Assembly (NCBI GenBank): GCA_016199985.1
Contig: JACQFQ010000005.1
Span: forward strand, 124,001 to 188,000
Length of the DNA: 64,000 nucleotides
Direction: 5' to 3'
DNA from: Verrucomicrobiota bacterium
GTDB taxonomy: Bacteria; Verrucomicrobiota; Verrucomicrobiia; Limisphaerales; UBA11320
Under the pieces are notes generated by a model. It saw only the letters and a list, made by a program, of their open reading frames with translations. It searched no databases and was not told the DNA's origin. Every line of letters starts with the position of its first letter. Within the stretch, counting starts at the first letter, position 1. Both the position numbers and the translations under genes were made by a program. This document shows positions 39,215 through 50,900 of the stretch, one piece after another.

Positions 39215-39464
39215 ATGCTATCTTGACGGCCTGGCCATCATCCGGGCTCAGGAGAACTATGTCGCGGAATGGGGAGACCCCAACGCGGAAATGCCCGCGA
39301 AGGCGCGGAAGATCCAGCGAGCCGCCCGGACGCTTCCCGCTGAGTTCGACCGGGCTTGGGACAAACAAATCCCCTTCACACGGCTGCCCGACGGCGACGT
39401 GTACGTTCCGGAGGCGATCCACCTATTGCAGCACCTCCGCGCGATAGAATCGGCGTGGGGATGA
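39215..39464 (+). other. Small ORF apparently requiring a +1 frameshift near its start (alternatively CDS 39291..39464 only)
   Basis: AGGG SD 8 nt before ATG-CTA-TCT-TGA-C; shifting +1 at TCT-TGA gives (S)DGLAIIRAQENYVAEWGDPNAEMPAKARKIQRAARTLPAEFDRAWDKQIPFTRLPDGDVYVPEAIHLLQHLRAIESAWG*. Confidence 0.4.
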
Positions 39465-41525
39465 CGTGTCCGTGTCGAGATAGGAGGTTTCCTGTTCCGT
39501 TGCGGTGAGTTCAGTCACCCGCTCCCAGGTGTTCAGATCCATCGATCGCTGAAGTTCATACCGTTGTCCCGCTTCTCCAAATAGTGTGATCAAATGCCCC
39601 GTCGCTGTGGGACGAACCGCAAGTGTCGGACGCAGGGGCGGGATCTGGGACCCGAGGAGCTCCAGTTTGAGATAGGAAACATGGCCCTTGTTCAGAAAGC
39701 GTTGGTCTGAGATCTGAACCGTCCATTCTCCATCGGCCAGCTCTCCCCAATGCCGGACTGAAGAGAAGGTCCAATTGATGAGGGTGTCGACGGCAGGGGT
39801 GTGCGGCTCGGCGAGGACGCTCTTCATTCCACCGGGCGATTTCAACACGATCGAAAGATCTCCCCAATAATCATGCTGCATGCGTGCTTGCAATGTGACG
39901 TGCTCCACCCGAAACCGCTTCGAATGCACCGGTAACGAAAGCGTGATGCCTTCAGACTTGTTGTCGGGGATGCTGACCCCGGGTTCCGGCTGAGACCATT
40001 CCGCCTGCACGTTCGTCATGGGTCCCAGTGACCTCCAGTTTAGGGCTGTTTGCACTGCCGCGCCGGCATTGATGAGGCCTGCGCCAAACTTGTGGTTGAA
40101 TCGGAGTCCCGCGCTGTTGGTCGACCAGTCCGCATCATCGGCGGCATTCTGCGTTGCTGTTCGGATCACAATCTCTTCCGCATCCCGCCAGCTGAGTCCG
40201 GGGTTCGCGGCGAGCATCATCGCCAGCACCCCGGACGCCAAGGGTGTGGAGGCCGATGTCCCATTGAAGTTGGTGCTGTAATCACCAGAGTCGGCTCCGT
40301 CCACACCCACAAGGTCCGTGGTGGTCAGACGGGGGAGACCGGCGCTGCCAGAAGGGGCGGATACCAACAGGCACGCTCCAGGCTCACCATACGAGGCCTG
40401 CCCGCCATTGTGGTCCACCGCACCCACAGCGAGAGTGTAGGGCGAGTTTGCGTAGCCGTCGTAGTTCGCGTTGTCACCCACGCGGCGTCCATTGCCCCCC
40501 GCGAACACCAGCAAAGTGCCGAGCCCCCCGCGTCCGTGTTCGACCGCATCTTTCAAGGCCGATGCCGCCAGGGTTCCGATTCCTTCCAGCAGTCCTGTTC
40601 CATCGGGAGCACCCCAGCTGGCATTCTTGATCGCAATAAGGTCGTTTCGATACGCGATGGCCTCCGCTTCCATTACATCGGTGGTGGGTCCTCCGATGAG
40701 CCTCAGTCCTACGAGAAGGGACCGTGAGGCAACGCCCACAATTCCGATTCCATTGTTGTCTCGCGCACCGATCAGGCCTGCGACCTGTGTTCCGTGGATG
40801 TCGACATCCAGGTTGCCCGGGCTGGGATCGTTGTCGTCCTGGTTCCAATCATGTCCGGGTATCTCCGTGCTGATGTTGGGCGCGAGATCCGGATGAGTCA
40901 TCTGCAGTCCATCATCCAGAACACCCACGACCACGCCTTCTCCATGGGTCAGAATCCACGCGGCTTCACACTGCAAATCCACACCCGCGGTTCCACCGCT
41001 TTGTCCTGTGTTTCTCAAATGCCACTGGCGTGGAAAGAGAGGGTCATTCGGCAGGCTTTTCCTTTCGCGTTGTCGCGCCAGCAGCGGTTCGCAACGTCGC
41101 ACCAGCGAGTTCGTCTCCCATCGCTGACATATCAGGAGTGCGGCCTCCGGATCCTTGATGGCCACTTCGAACCAGGCGCTGTTGTGCTTTAATGGTTTCC
41201 AGTCCTTGATGGCCTGCTGGGTGAAGAATGGAGCCGCCTGGTCTGGGTGAATCAGTTGCACAATCAGGTCTCCATCAAACTGGGCGCGAGTGGAAGGAGT
41301 TTCGAGGGCTCCGGCGGGATACAGAAATCGCCGGTGAGGATGTTCATTCGTGAGCGGCGAGGTTCTGGGTGTTGCAGGGGCGGGGATTTGAATTATTGAT
41401 TCCCTCTGGGTTGGGTGGAGCAACCACTCCTGGATCTGACCTGAGCGATGGAGGTGGAACCTGTTGGCGCCTGGGGATGCGCTTACGCTCTGCCCTTGGG
41501 ATGCGATGGCCTCGAGACAAGCCAT
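39423..41525 (-). CDS. S8 (subtilisin/kexin-like) serine protease with C-terminal P/homoB domain and RFYR-type tail
   Basis: GVLDDGLQMTHPDL (Asp), DIHGTQVAGLIGA (His), FNGTSASTPLASGVLAMML (Ser); P-domain RVEHVTLQARMQHDYWGDLSIVLKSPGG; C-terminus RRFYRAEVLQ. Confidence 0.9.
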   Translation of the reverse strand: MACLEAIASQGQSVSASPGANRFHLHRSGQIQEWLLHPTQRESIIQIPAPATPRTSPLTNEHPHRRFLYPAGALETPSTRAQFDGDLIVQLIHPDQAAPFFTQQAIKDWKPLKHNSAWFEVAIKDPEAALLICQRWETNSLVRRCEPLLARQRERKSLPNDPLFPRQWHLRNTGQSGGTAGVDLQCEAAWILTHGEGVVVGVLDDGLQMTHPDLAPNISTEIPGHDWNQDDNDPSPGNLDVDIHGTQVAGLIGARDNNGIGIVGVASRSLLVGLRLIGGPTTDVMEAEAIAYRNDLIAIKNASWGAPDGTGLLEGIGTLAASALKDAVEHGRGGLGTLLVFAGGNGRRVGDNANYDGYANSPYTLAVGAVDHNGGQASYGEPGACLLVSAPSGSAGLPRLTTTDLVGVDGADSGDYSTNFNGTSASTPLASGVLAMMLAANPGLSWRDAEEIVIRTATQNAADDADWSTNSAGLRFNHKFGAGLINAGAAVQTALNWRSLGPMTNVQAEWSQPEPGVSIPDNKSEGITLSLPVHSKRFRVEHVTLQARMQHDYWGDLSIVLKSPGGMKSVLAEPHTPAVDTLINWTFSSVRHWGELADGEWTVQISDQRFLNKGHVSYLKLELLGSQIPPLRPTLAVRPTATGHLITLFGEAGQRYELQRSMDLNTWERVTELTATEQETSYLDTDTSSPRRFYRAEVLQ

Positions 41526-41964
41526 CAGCCAGGGAAGGAAGCGAAGGAGATGCGACGTTGTCAGTATTTTGATGCGGCTACATCATCGTTTTCGTTCCAC
41601 ACTTTGACAAGGGATGCACCCTCACTTTTTTGGCCTTTTTTGGACTTGGCGCTTGTTGGCTCAATTTGGGTGTGCTAAACAAACCACCCAATGGGTTGAG
41701 TGTCGGCTGCCTCCCGGCTTTCACCATGGGATCATTCAAAGTTGAGTGCCTGAGTTGCCTCGTTTCCGGGCAGTTTAGTGAGAAAGCGAGCTTCAGGTCT
41801 CTCGGAGTTTAACGATGAATGATAGGGCGTCACCGATTCTTGACCTGGCTTCCACGGCCAGGGCATGTGCCATTTGAACGAGATCAACTCTTCAGGGGCC
41901 TCGCGCCATCGGCTCGATCAGTTGGTGCAGTGAGGCACGCTTCATAGTTTTTATTAGAAGTATT

Positions 41965-44900
41965 ATGTCATCTAGACCGCATTGCTGGTTGCTTTCACTG
42001 GCCCCCCTCGTCCTCAGGGTCCTCCCGGCCTACCTCATCGTCACCCTCGCCACTGCCGTTTCCGCAGCACAGTGTATCAACCCGCCCAATGGGCTCGTTG
42101 CGCTGTACGGCGGCAATGGAACGATGGTGGATCCCATCGGCGGCAACCATGGATTCTCCGGGGGCGCTGTTACTTTCAGCAATGCGGTTGTGGGACAGGG
42201 TTTCGTCTTTCAGGACGATCCTTCCAGCTATCTTCGGCTTCCTGCATCGACATCCTGGATGCCAGCGGGGAATCAGTTTTCAATTGAGTGTTGGATTCTC
42301 CCCGACTTCACGGTGACGGGCGACAAACTGGACACCATTTTCTCCAAGCGGGATGGATGCAGCACCCTTTCCTATCACTTTGGCGTCTTTAAGGGACATC
42401 AGGGGGCGGCCAAGATCGGGTTGCTCTATTTTGGAGTCGGAGCCTTCGGTTTGGAGTCCACAAACCGAATTCCGGCGGATGGCAAATTTCACCACCTGGC
42501 GGCGGTATGTGATGGTTCGCAGACCGTGGACAATGTTCGTCTCTACATCGATGGAAAGGTGGTTGGATCCGGATCCGCCTCGATCTCCATCCCAAATACA
42601 ACCTCTTCCCCCGTCATTGGTCAGCACGGAGGATGCAATTACTTCAGCAGCGCCGTGATGGATGAGATCAGCTTTTACAATCGCTCTCTCACCGGCGCCG
42701 AGGTCCAAGGCGTCTATGCGGCGGGGGCTGCTGGTAAGTGTGCGCCTGCTGTCGCAGGAGTGTCGGCGCCCTATTTCAACAATTTCGAAACCGGAGTGGA
42801 GTCGGCTTGGTCGATGGGCACGATCGAGACAAGCGAACCCGAACGGTTCACCCAGTTTTTGGGCAGATTTGGATCGGGAGGCCCGATGCTCACAGTGACC
42901 GGACTTACCGTGGGTGTTTCGTATACCTTGGGGTTTGACCTGTATGTGATCGACTCCTGGGATGGCGGCAGCGCGCTGACGGGTGATGATTTTGCCGTCT
43001 GGGCGGACAGCGCGTCCGTGTTTCGTGAATCATTCTCCAATTACAATGGGAACCCACCCGGAGGCGCTCAATCCTTTCCCCGAAGTCCGGATGAGGGGCG
43101 CGCCAACTTCGGGTTCAATGCGAGTTTGGTGGATGCGATTTATCGCAGCATTGAAATCAACTTCACCGCTTCAAACGCCATCTCTGTCATCCGATTCCAA
43201 GGGGCCAACCTGCAGGCGGTCGATGACGAGTCATGGGGCCTTGACAATGTTCGGGTCCGAACGACCGCATCAGCCACCACGACCATCATCACCTCCAGTT
43301 CCCTCCCATCCTCCGGCTCTCCACAATCTGTTTCCCTCTCCCATTTCACCGCCTCGTCCTCCAAGCCCCTTCAGCCCAGCTCCGCCACCAATGCCGCGAA
43401 CTGGTCGCTACGGTCGGCGGGTCCCAATGGGCTTCTGGGCGACGCGGATGATGTGGCCATCACCCTGGGCGTTGCGCTCCCTCCCGCATTTTTCACCGGC
43501 AGAAGCTTCTCCTTCACCATTTTGAACAATGCTCCCCTGCAGCCGGGGCGATATCGATTCTCCAGCGGCGTGGGATTGCTGGATACCAACGGGGCTGCCG
43601 TCGCTGCCTATTCGCAGGATTTTGTGTTGGCGCATCCAACTGCCGGGAGGCTTGAGGCTCCGGGCAGCGACAGCACGGCAACTGCGTCGGATCTGGGCCT
43701 GACCGAAACGCCTTCGGGTTCCGGCTTCAGAACGTCCCTCGGCATCGGTGCGTTCGCAGCCGCCGGGGATGTTGATTATTGGCGCTTCGACGCAGAATCC
43801 GGGGACGTGGTCACGCTTCGTTTGGAGACTCAGGGTGTTGGTTCCAATCCGCAGATGCAGCTCCAGAATGTTTCCGGAAACACCCTGATCGGTGCGAGTG
43901 GCGGCGCCGATGGGGTCGTCGGAATTGAGAGGTACCGGTTCACGGGTCCTGGAACCTATTTCGTCCGGGTGTGGAGTGATCAGCGTCCGGCGCCCTACCG
44001 GCTGCGTGTCGATCTCGCCCGTGGATTGCAGCTCGAGAGCGAACCCAATGACTCAATCGCCCAGGCTGTGTCCTTGAATTTCATTTTCAACAGCGGACTG
44101 GCGCAAGCCCGCGTTGCGGGTTCGATGCTCGGGGACGATGACTATTTCTCATTGTTGAATTTCAGCGTTGGGAATTCGGTCAGCGTCAGCGCCCGTTACC
44201 CCGATGGTTCCACCCTGCCTCCGCAGGGATTGGTCATGACGCTTCTTGCGGGGAGCGCCCCGGTTTTCTCCCAAAGCGGCAACACCCTGAATTTCACGCT
44301 CTCGGCGAACACCAATTACTTTCTCAAAGTCTCCTCAACAAACACGGATCTTCGAGGACAGTATGTGCTGGATATTGTGGTGAGTGACAGCGTTCCTCCG
44401 CAGATCACCGGTGGCACCCTGCCGTCACAGGGCGGACTCACAGGCGCGATTCTGAACCGGTTTACCCTGAACTTCTCCGAGGACATGAGCGCCTCCACCG
44501 TGACCAATCCGGCATTGTATGAACTCCGCGGAGCCGGTCCGGATGGGACCTTCAATACCGCGGACGATTCTCTCTACCCATTGCTGCCTGATCCTTACAC
44601 GACGGGCCTGAGTGAGGGCTACAGCATCGTCGATGGACCCGCCCAACCCGGGCTGCTCCGCTTGCGGATCACCACCGCGTTGGCAGATCGCATTGGCAAC
44701 GGCCTGGCCGCCCCTTACGAGCTTTCGTTCACTGTGACAAATCCTCCAGGTTATCTGATGGAAACCCGCGGGAACCAAACGATGGGGACGGCGACCCCGT
44801 TCATCGGTGTCGGATCGGGAAGCCCGAGTGGAGTCCTGGGTTGGGCGTACGATATCGGCGGTCCATCCAATCCACAGGAACTCATCACTGCCGACATGAA

Positions 44901-47900
44901 TAGCGATGGAAAACCTGATCTGATCGTGCCCTACCGTTCCGGAAGTGTCTCCGTGTTCACGAATGATGGCAGCGGCCAGATGTTGCTCATGACCAACTTT
45001 GCAAATCTGAGCGACACCCCCACAGTCGCCGTGGGCCGGTTTAACAATGACAACCTTCCGGATATCGCGGTGTCCCGCTATGGGTCCGGCGCAATCACTC
45101 TTCTCCTGGGTATACCCGGGGGCTGGGCCGTGGGGCCGACAATTTCAGGAGTGCCTGGGCCCTATCAACTCGTTGCCGCTGATTTCAACAACGATGGCTA
45201 TTCAGACCTCGCCGTCCCGAACTTCGGAGGGGGGAATCTTGTGGTCCTGCTTGCAAATGGCGATGGCACCTTCAAAGCGCCGGTGACCTATGCGGTGACC
45301 GGGAATGTTTATCAGGTTGTCGCAGGGAAGCTGAACAACGATGCAAACGTCGATTTGGTGGCGACCAGCACCTCGGGGCAGATTGCTGTGCTCCTGGGCA
45401 AGGGGGACGGAACGTTCCAGGCGCCTGTTTATTACCCATCGGGTGGGAATACCCGGAGCGTTGCGGTCGGCGATCTCAGCGGTGATTCCATCCTGGATGT
45501 GGTGACTTACTCGGAAAATGCCTTTGCCGTCAATGTGCTCATTGGCAATGGGGATGGGACGTTCAAGCCTCTCGTTGACTATGTCTCAGGTGTGCGAGGA
45601 GCCTATGACCTCCGGCTTGGGGACTTTAATGGTGATGGGCTTTTGGATGTCGTCGTTCCGGGGAACGGCAGCGAAAGCTTCTCCGTACTGCTCAACAATG
45701 GCGGAGGGGCGCTGGGTGAACCGAGTGTGTACCCGCTTTCCGCGGGTCCGATCGGCGCGGCCGTCGCAGACTTCAATCTGGATGGACGATTGGATGTGAT
45801 GATCAGCCGTTACAACAGCTCCCTCATTTCGCTTTATGTCGGTGTCCCGTCTGTGAATCCTCCGCAGGATCCCCCCGGCTCCGGGATCAGAAGCGCGTTC
45901 GTTCGGGGCGCTTTGGCCTCCGGCGCCGATTCGGACTTCTACCAATTCTCAGGAATCGCCGGCGAGCAGGTGGTTCTGGCCATCGAAACACCGGGAGCTC
46001 CCGGCAGCTCAGGGCTTCGTGTGGATCTGTATCGCAGTGACAGCGTCCTGATTCAGGGCTTTTACAGCAACGCGAACGGATGGGGTCAATCGGCTCCCAT
46101 CACTCTCCCCACTTCTGGCAACTACTTTGTCAGGGTCACGGAAAGCTACGCCTATCGGGGTGAATACCGCCTTCGGCTGACGCGGGCGTCTGCAGGGATT
46201 GGATTTGAAACCGAGGACAACAACGCAATCTCCACGGCAAACTATCCCTCCTTTGTTTCCGCAAACAACCAGCTCAATGCGTCGGTCGCAGGATATCTCA
46301 GCTATGGCGATGCCGCCGGAGACTATTTTGACCTCGGGCTACTCGAGCCTGGGACATCGGTTAACCTGGGTTTGTTGCGTCCTTCCTCCTCGGGAAGTCG
46401 CGGGATTCTGACCGTGCACAACAGCACAGGACTGGCGCAGGCTTCATCGGTGTCCGGGGCGACAAACCTCCAGTTCACGGTGCCCAATGGAGGCGCCGGA
46501 AACTATTATGCCCGGGTTACGGCCGACCCACTCCCTCCTGCCCAGGTTTTTGGAGGGCAACCCGGAAGCGCGCTCCTGTTCAATGGGGCCGATCAGTTCG
46601 TAAAGGTTGCCGACTCCCCTTCGTTGCGTCCGGTGAACCTGACTCTGGAAGCGTGGGCGAATTTCACTGCTTTGGACGGATCCCGGGTTGTTGTGGGGAA
46701 GGGGCTGGGAAGTCAGGACAACGATTCCTACGCGCTGTGGTATGAATCCGGACAACTCCGTGGTGTTATTGGGAATGGCCCTTCTCTCGGGTTCCCATGG
46801 GCGCCGGAGCTCGGTCGATGGTACCATCTCGCCTATGTGTTTGATGATGCCGCCAACACGCAGACGCTCTTCGTGGATGGACAGCAGGCGGCCACCGGGG
46901 CTGTGAATGTCTCCATCAGCTACGATGCCGGGCCGCTTCACATCGGCGCGGATTCCGCCTACCTGACCGCGAATTATTTCTTCGCTGGAAAATTGGATGA
47001 AGTTCGCGTATGGAGCGTGGCCCGGGCGGCAAGCGAAATCGCCGCAACACGATCGTCGCGATTGGTCGGCAACGAGGCAGGTCTCGCGGGCTGTTGGCGT
47101 TTCGATGAAGGCGCCGGCTCGACGGCCTCCGATGCCACCGCCAACGGGAACACTGGAACATTGTTTGGTTTTCCGGTTTGGTCCCCCTCCGGCGTCGCAT
47201 CCCCGGCTCCCGATCCCATCTCCGCTCAATACCTTCTCACCCTCCAGTTGCAGAAGGCCCAACCGCTTCAGCTGACCTCCATCAGCCTCCCTGGCGAAGG
47301 AAGCGGTGTCAGCAACATCTGGCAAACCTTCACGGTCGGATTCAACACGGAGCTCGATCCGCGGATCAACCTGCTGGGCCGTTCGATTTTTACCCGCGGG
47401 GGAAGCCACTACTTGATGACGGATGCTCCCATGAAGTGGAAGGACGCCGAGGCCTTCGCGATTTCCCTGGGTGGGCATCTCGCGAAAGTGTCCAGCGCGG
47501 ATCTCAATGTGTATCTGCAGCGAACCTTCAGTTCCATCGCGAGTGGCGATCTGTGGATTGGGCTGACCGATCAACTGAATGAAGGGACATTTTCATGGGT
47601 GAGCGGGGGTGGTCCCGCCTTCACCAATTGGCGGAACGGTCAGCCGGACAACTCCAGCGGAGCGGACTACGCCGTGTTGGGGGTCTCGGATGGAGGCTGG
47701 TACGACGATCTGGGAGGCGCCCTCCGACGCGGTCTTGTGGAGGCGCCCGCGCTGCCCGATGGCGATGGCGACGGCTTCGCGAACGCCTTGGACCCTTATC
47801 CTACCGACAAGCTGAATGCGTTCGACCTCCGGAGTTCAGGGACTGACGGACAGTTCGACACGGCTGACGACGTTGTGTACCGATTGACGTTTTCCCCATA

Positions 47901-50900
47901 CAGCCGGGGAACGAATCTCAGCTTCACCGTGGTGGATGGGCCGTTGCAGAATGGGAGCTATCGGTTTACGGCAACGACGAGCGTGCGTGATCGTTTCGGG
48001 AATGGGCTTGCCGCAAACTTTGTCCGGAAGTTTTTCATTGTTCCTCTCGGCGGGTATGTTCTTGAGGGACGCACGAATAACTCCATTGCCCAGGCGACGG
48101 CGATGAACGGGGGGCTGGCGAATGGACCGATGAACGGGACGCTCCGGGAAACATTGCGTGTCTCAAAAGGCCATGCCACCCACCACTTGGTCGCGACGAA
48201 TCTCAACGGTGACGCCTACCTCGACCTGATTGCCAACAATTTCTCGGATGACTCCATCACCATCCAACTTGGTCAGGCGGATGGATCCTTCCTCCTGTCG
48301 ACCAATCTTCCGGTCGGCAACGGCCCCGTCGGTTTCTCCCTGTCCGACCTCAACAAGGATGGGAAACTCGACCTGAGCGTGAACCTGTACAATGCGGGTC
48401 GGCTTGCGATTTTCCTCGGCGATGGAACTGGCCGATTCACCGCCTTCACCAACTATCCCACGCTCAGCAATCCCTACTACCAAACCGTGACGGATCTCAA
48501 CGGTGACGGAAAGCTCGACATTCTTGTGGCGAATTCTTCGTCGGGAAAAGTGAGCGTGTTTTATGGCCTGGGTGATGGGACTTTTCAGCCGCGCGTGGAT
48601 CTGACAGCAGATAGTGGCACAATTGACATCGCTGTGGCGGATCTGGTGGGGGATGGCAAAGCGGACGATCTTGTCGTGCTGAACCGCAACGCTCAAAACT
48701 TCATGGCGCTCATTGCCAACGGCGATGGGACCTACAAAGCCCCTGTGTCCTATGCTGCGACGACGACTGCGGGGGCTTTGGCTCTCTATGACTTTGACGC
48801 TGACGGCCGACCTGATGTGGTGGTGATTTCAGGGAGCACGCTTTGCTACTTCGCAGGCAATGGAGACGGAACTTTCGCGGCGAGGAAGACCTTCGAAGTG
48901 GGCACCTCCGACCCCTATCAGCTCGCTCTTGCAGACATGGACTCCAACGGCACGATGGATGTTGTCATCGCTTCGTACACCGGCAATGCCGTGGTCACCG
49001 TGATGAATCTGGGCAAAGGGCAATTTGGCGGCGGTCTCATTTTTCCCGTGAGTGCGAACCCCATCGCCGTCGCATTGGGAGATTTCAATCGTGACGGGCG
49101 CATAGATGTCGCAACGGCGAACTATAATTCGGACGACATAGCCATCCTGAGCTCGTTGCCGAGCCAACCGTTCTCCTTGGATGCCACGACACTCCTGCAA
49201 GGCGGCGCCGTGCGGGGAATCTTGGTGGATGCTTCGGACGTGGATTATTGGAGCTTCTCAGCGAATGCCAACGACAAGATGACCATTGCTGTGGAGTCTG
49301 CGGACGCACACTACCTGAGTCGGCTTCACTACTCTCTCATCAAGCCCGATGGTCGGGCTTTCGATGACTTCTATCCAGAGGCTTACGGACGCGGAGACTA
49401 CAGCGCAGTCCTGACCGCGTCCGGAAACTACACCATCCGGGTCGAACCTTATGACGCTTATGTCGGCGAGTATCGTCTGCGTGTCACCCTTGCGCCGAAT
49501 TCCTACCAGTACGAAACCGAGAACAACAACACGGCTGCCACTGCGGATGCACTGTCGTTCACCTTCACCGGAGGGCGTCAGACCGCCGATGTGTTTGGTT
49601 ATTTCGGAAGTGGAGATTCTGCGGACTTTTTCCGATTGGGGAATCTTTCAGGAGGAACCGAGATTGCTCTGAAGCCGGCCCGCCCAGCGACGGGAACAGT
49701 CCTCGCCATCCCAGCGGTCTTCAACCCTGCGGGCGCCCTCGTTGCGTCCGGATCTCCCGGGCAGACCGATTTTACCTATGTCATCCCGGCAGGTCAGGGG
49801 GGCGCCTATTCCGCCCGACTCACTCCTGCCTTTGCGACGCTACCTTCTGGCGCCACCACTGCGCTTTGGTTTGATGGCGCAACGGCGAGCGTGAATGTCG
49901 GGGCTTGGAGTCCGGGGAACAAATTCGCTGTGCAAGCGTGGACGATGCCCACAGGTCCCAACCCCGGTCGACGCACTATCGCAGGCGCCATGGGGGGCTG
50001 TCAGGATTGGGGAGTGGTTTTGTTGGATGGACGTCCTGGAGTTTCCTACCGGCCGCTTGGAGGCGGTTGCAGCAGTACGATCACGGCGCCGGGCCTCGCT
50101 GAGCCTGGCAAATGGATGCACATTGCGGGTGTCTCCGACGGCACGAATGTGTTCCTCTATGTGAACGGTGTTTTGGCGGCTTCAGCTCCCGCGGCCCCTG
50201 ACTGGGCGCCTTATGGAGGAGGCGTTCTCATTGGCGCGGAGATTTGCTGTGGCAACTACTACAACGGGCTCATCAGTGGGGTCTCCATCTGGAATCGACC
50301 CCTGACTTCGCAGGAGGTCACCGCTTTCGCTGGAACGAATCCAACGGGGAATGAAGCAGGTCTTGTCGGATACTGGCCACTTGATGAAGGAACCGGTTTG
50401 ACCGTGAAAGATCTGGGCTCACTTCATCGCACCGGCACTCTTGTGAATGGCGTCACTTGGGCAGCCTTGGCCGCAGGAAGCCGGAGTGGCGCCGGCATTC
50501 TCGCGGAGTATCGTCTCGGTATTTCATTGCGCGATGTTGTTCCTCCTTCCATCACCGGGACAACCCTTCCCGCCGCGGGTTCTTCCACGAACACGCTCAT
50601 CGATCGATTTGATGTGAGTTTCTCCGAGGATATGGCTCCGGCAACCGTGACTGCCGCGGGCAGCTATGAACTTCGCAACGCAGGTCCTGATCTGGTTTTC
50701 GACACCGCCGATGACTCCACCTATACCGTTCTGAACGTTCCGGCTTATACGACTGGATTGGTGGCCTCGTACCTCATTCCCGATGGCCCGCTGCAGCCCG
50801 GTCGATACCGGTTCACGGCTCGCACCACTTTGGCCGACACGAGTGGCAATGCCCTATCCTCCAGTTTTGTTCAGATCTTCACTCTGACAACTCTCGCTGG

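Noticed and set aside
39223-39447. 74-aa plus-strand ORF starting at TTG
   Set aside because: Out of frame with the protein-like frame discussed in the frameshift finding; Arg/Ser-rich shadow.
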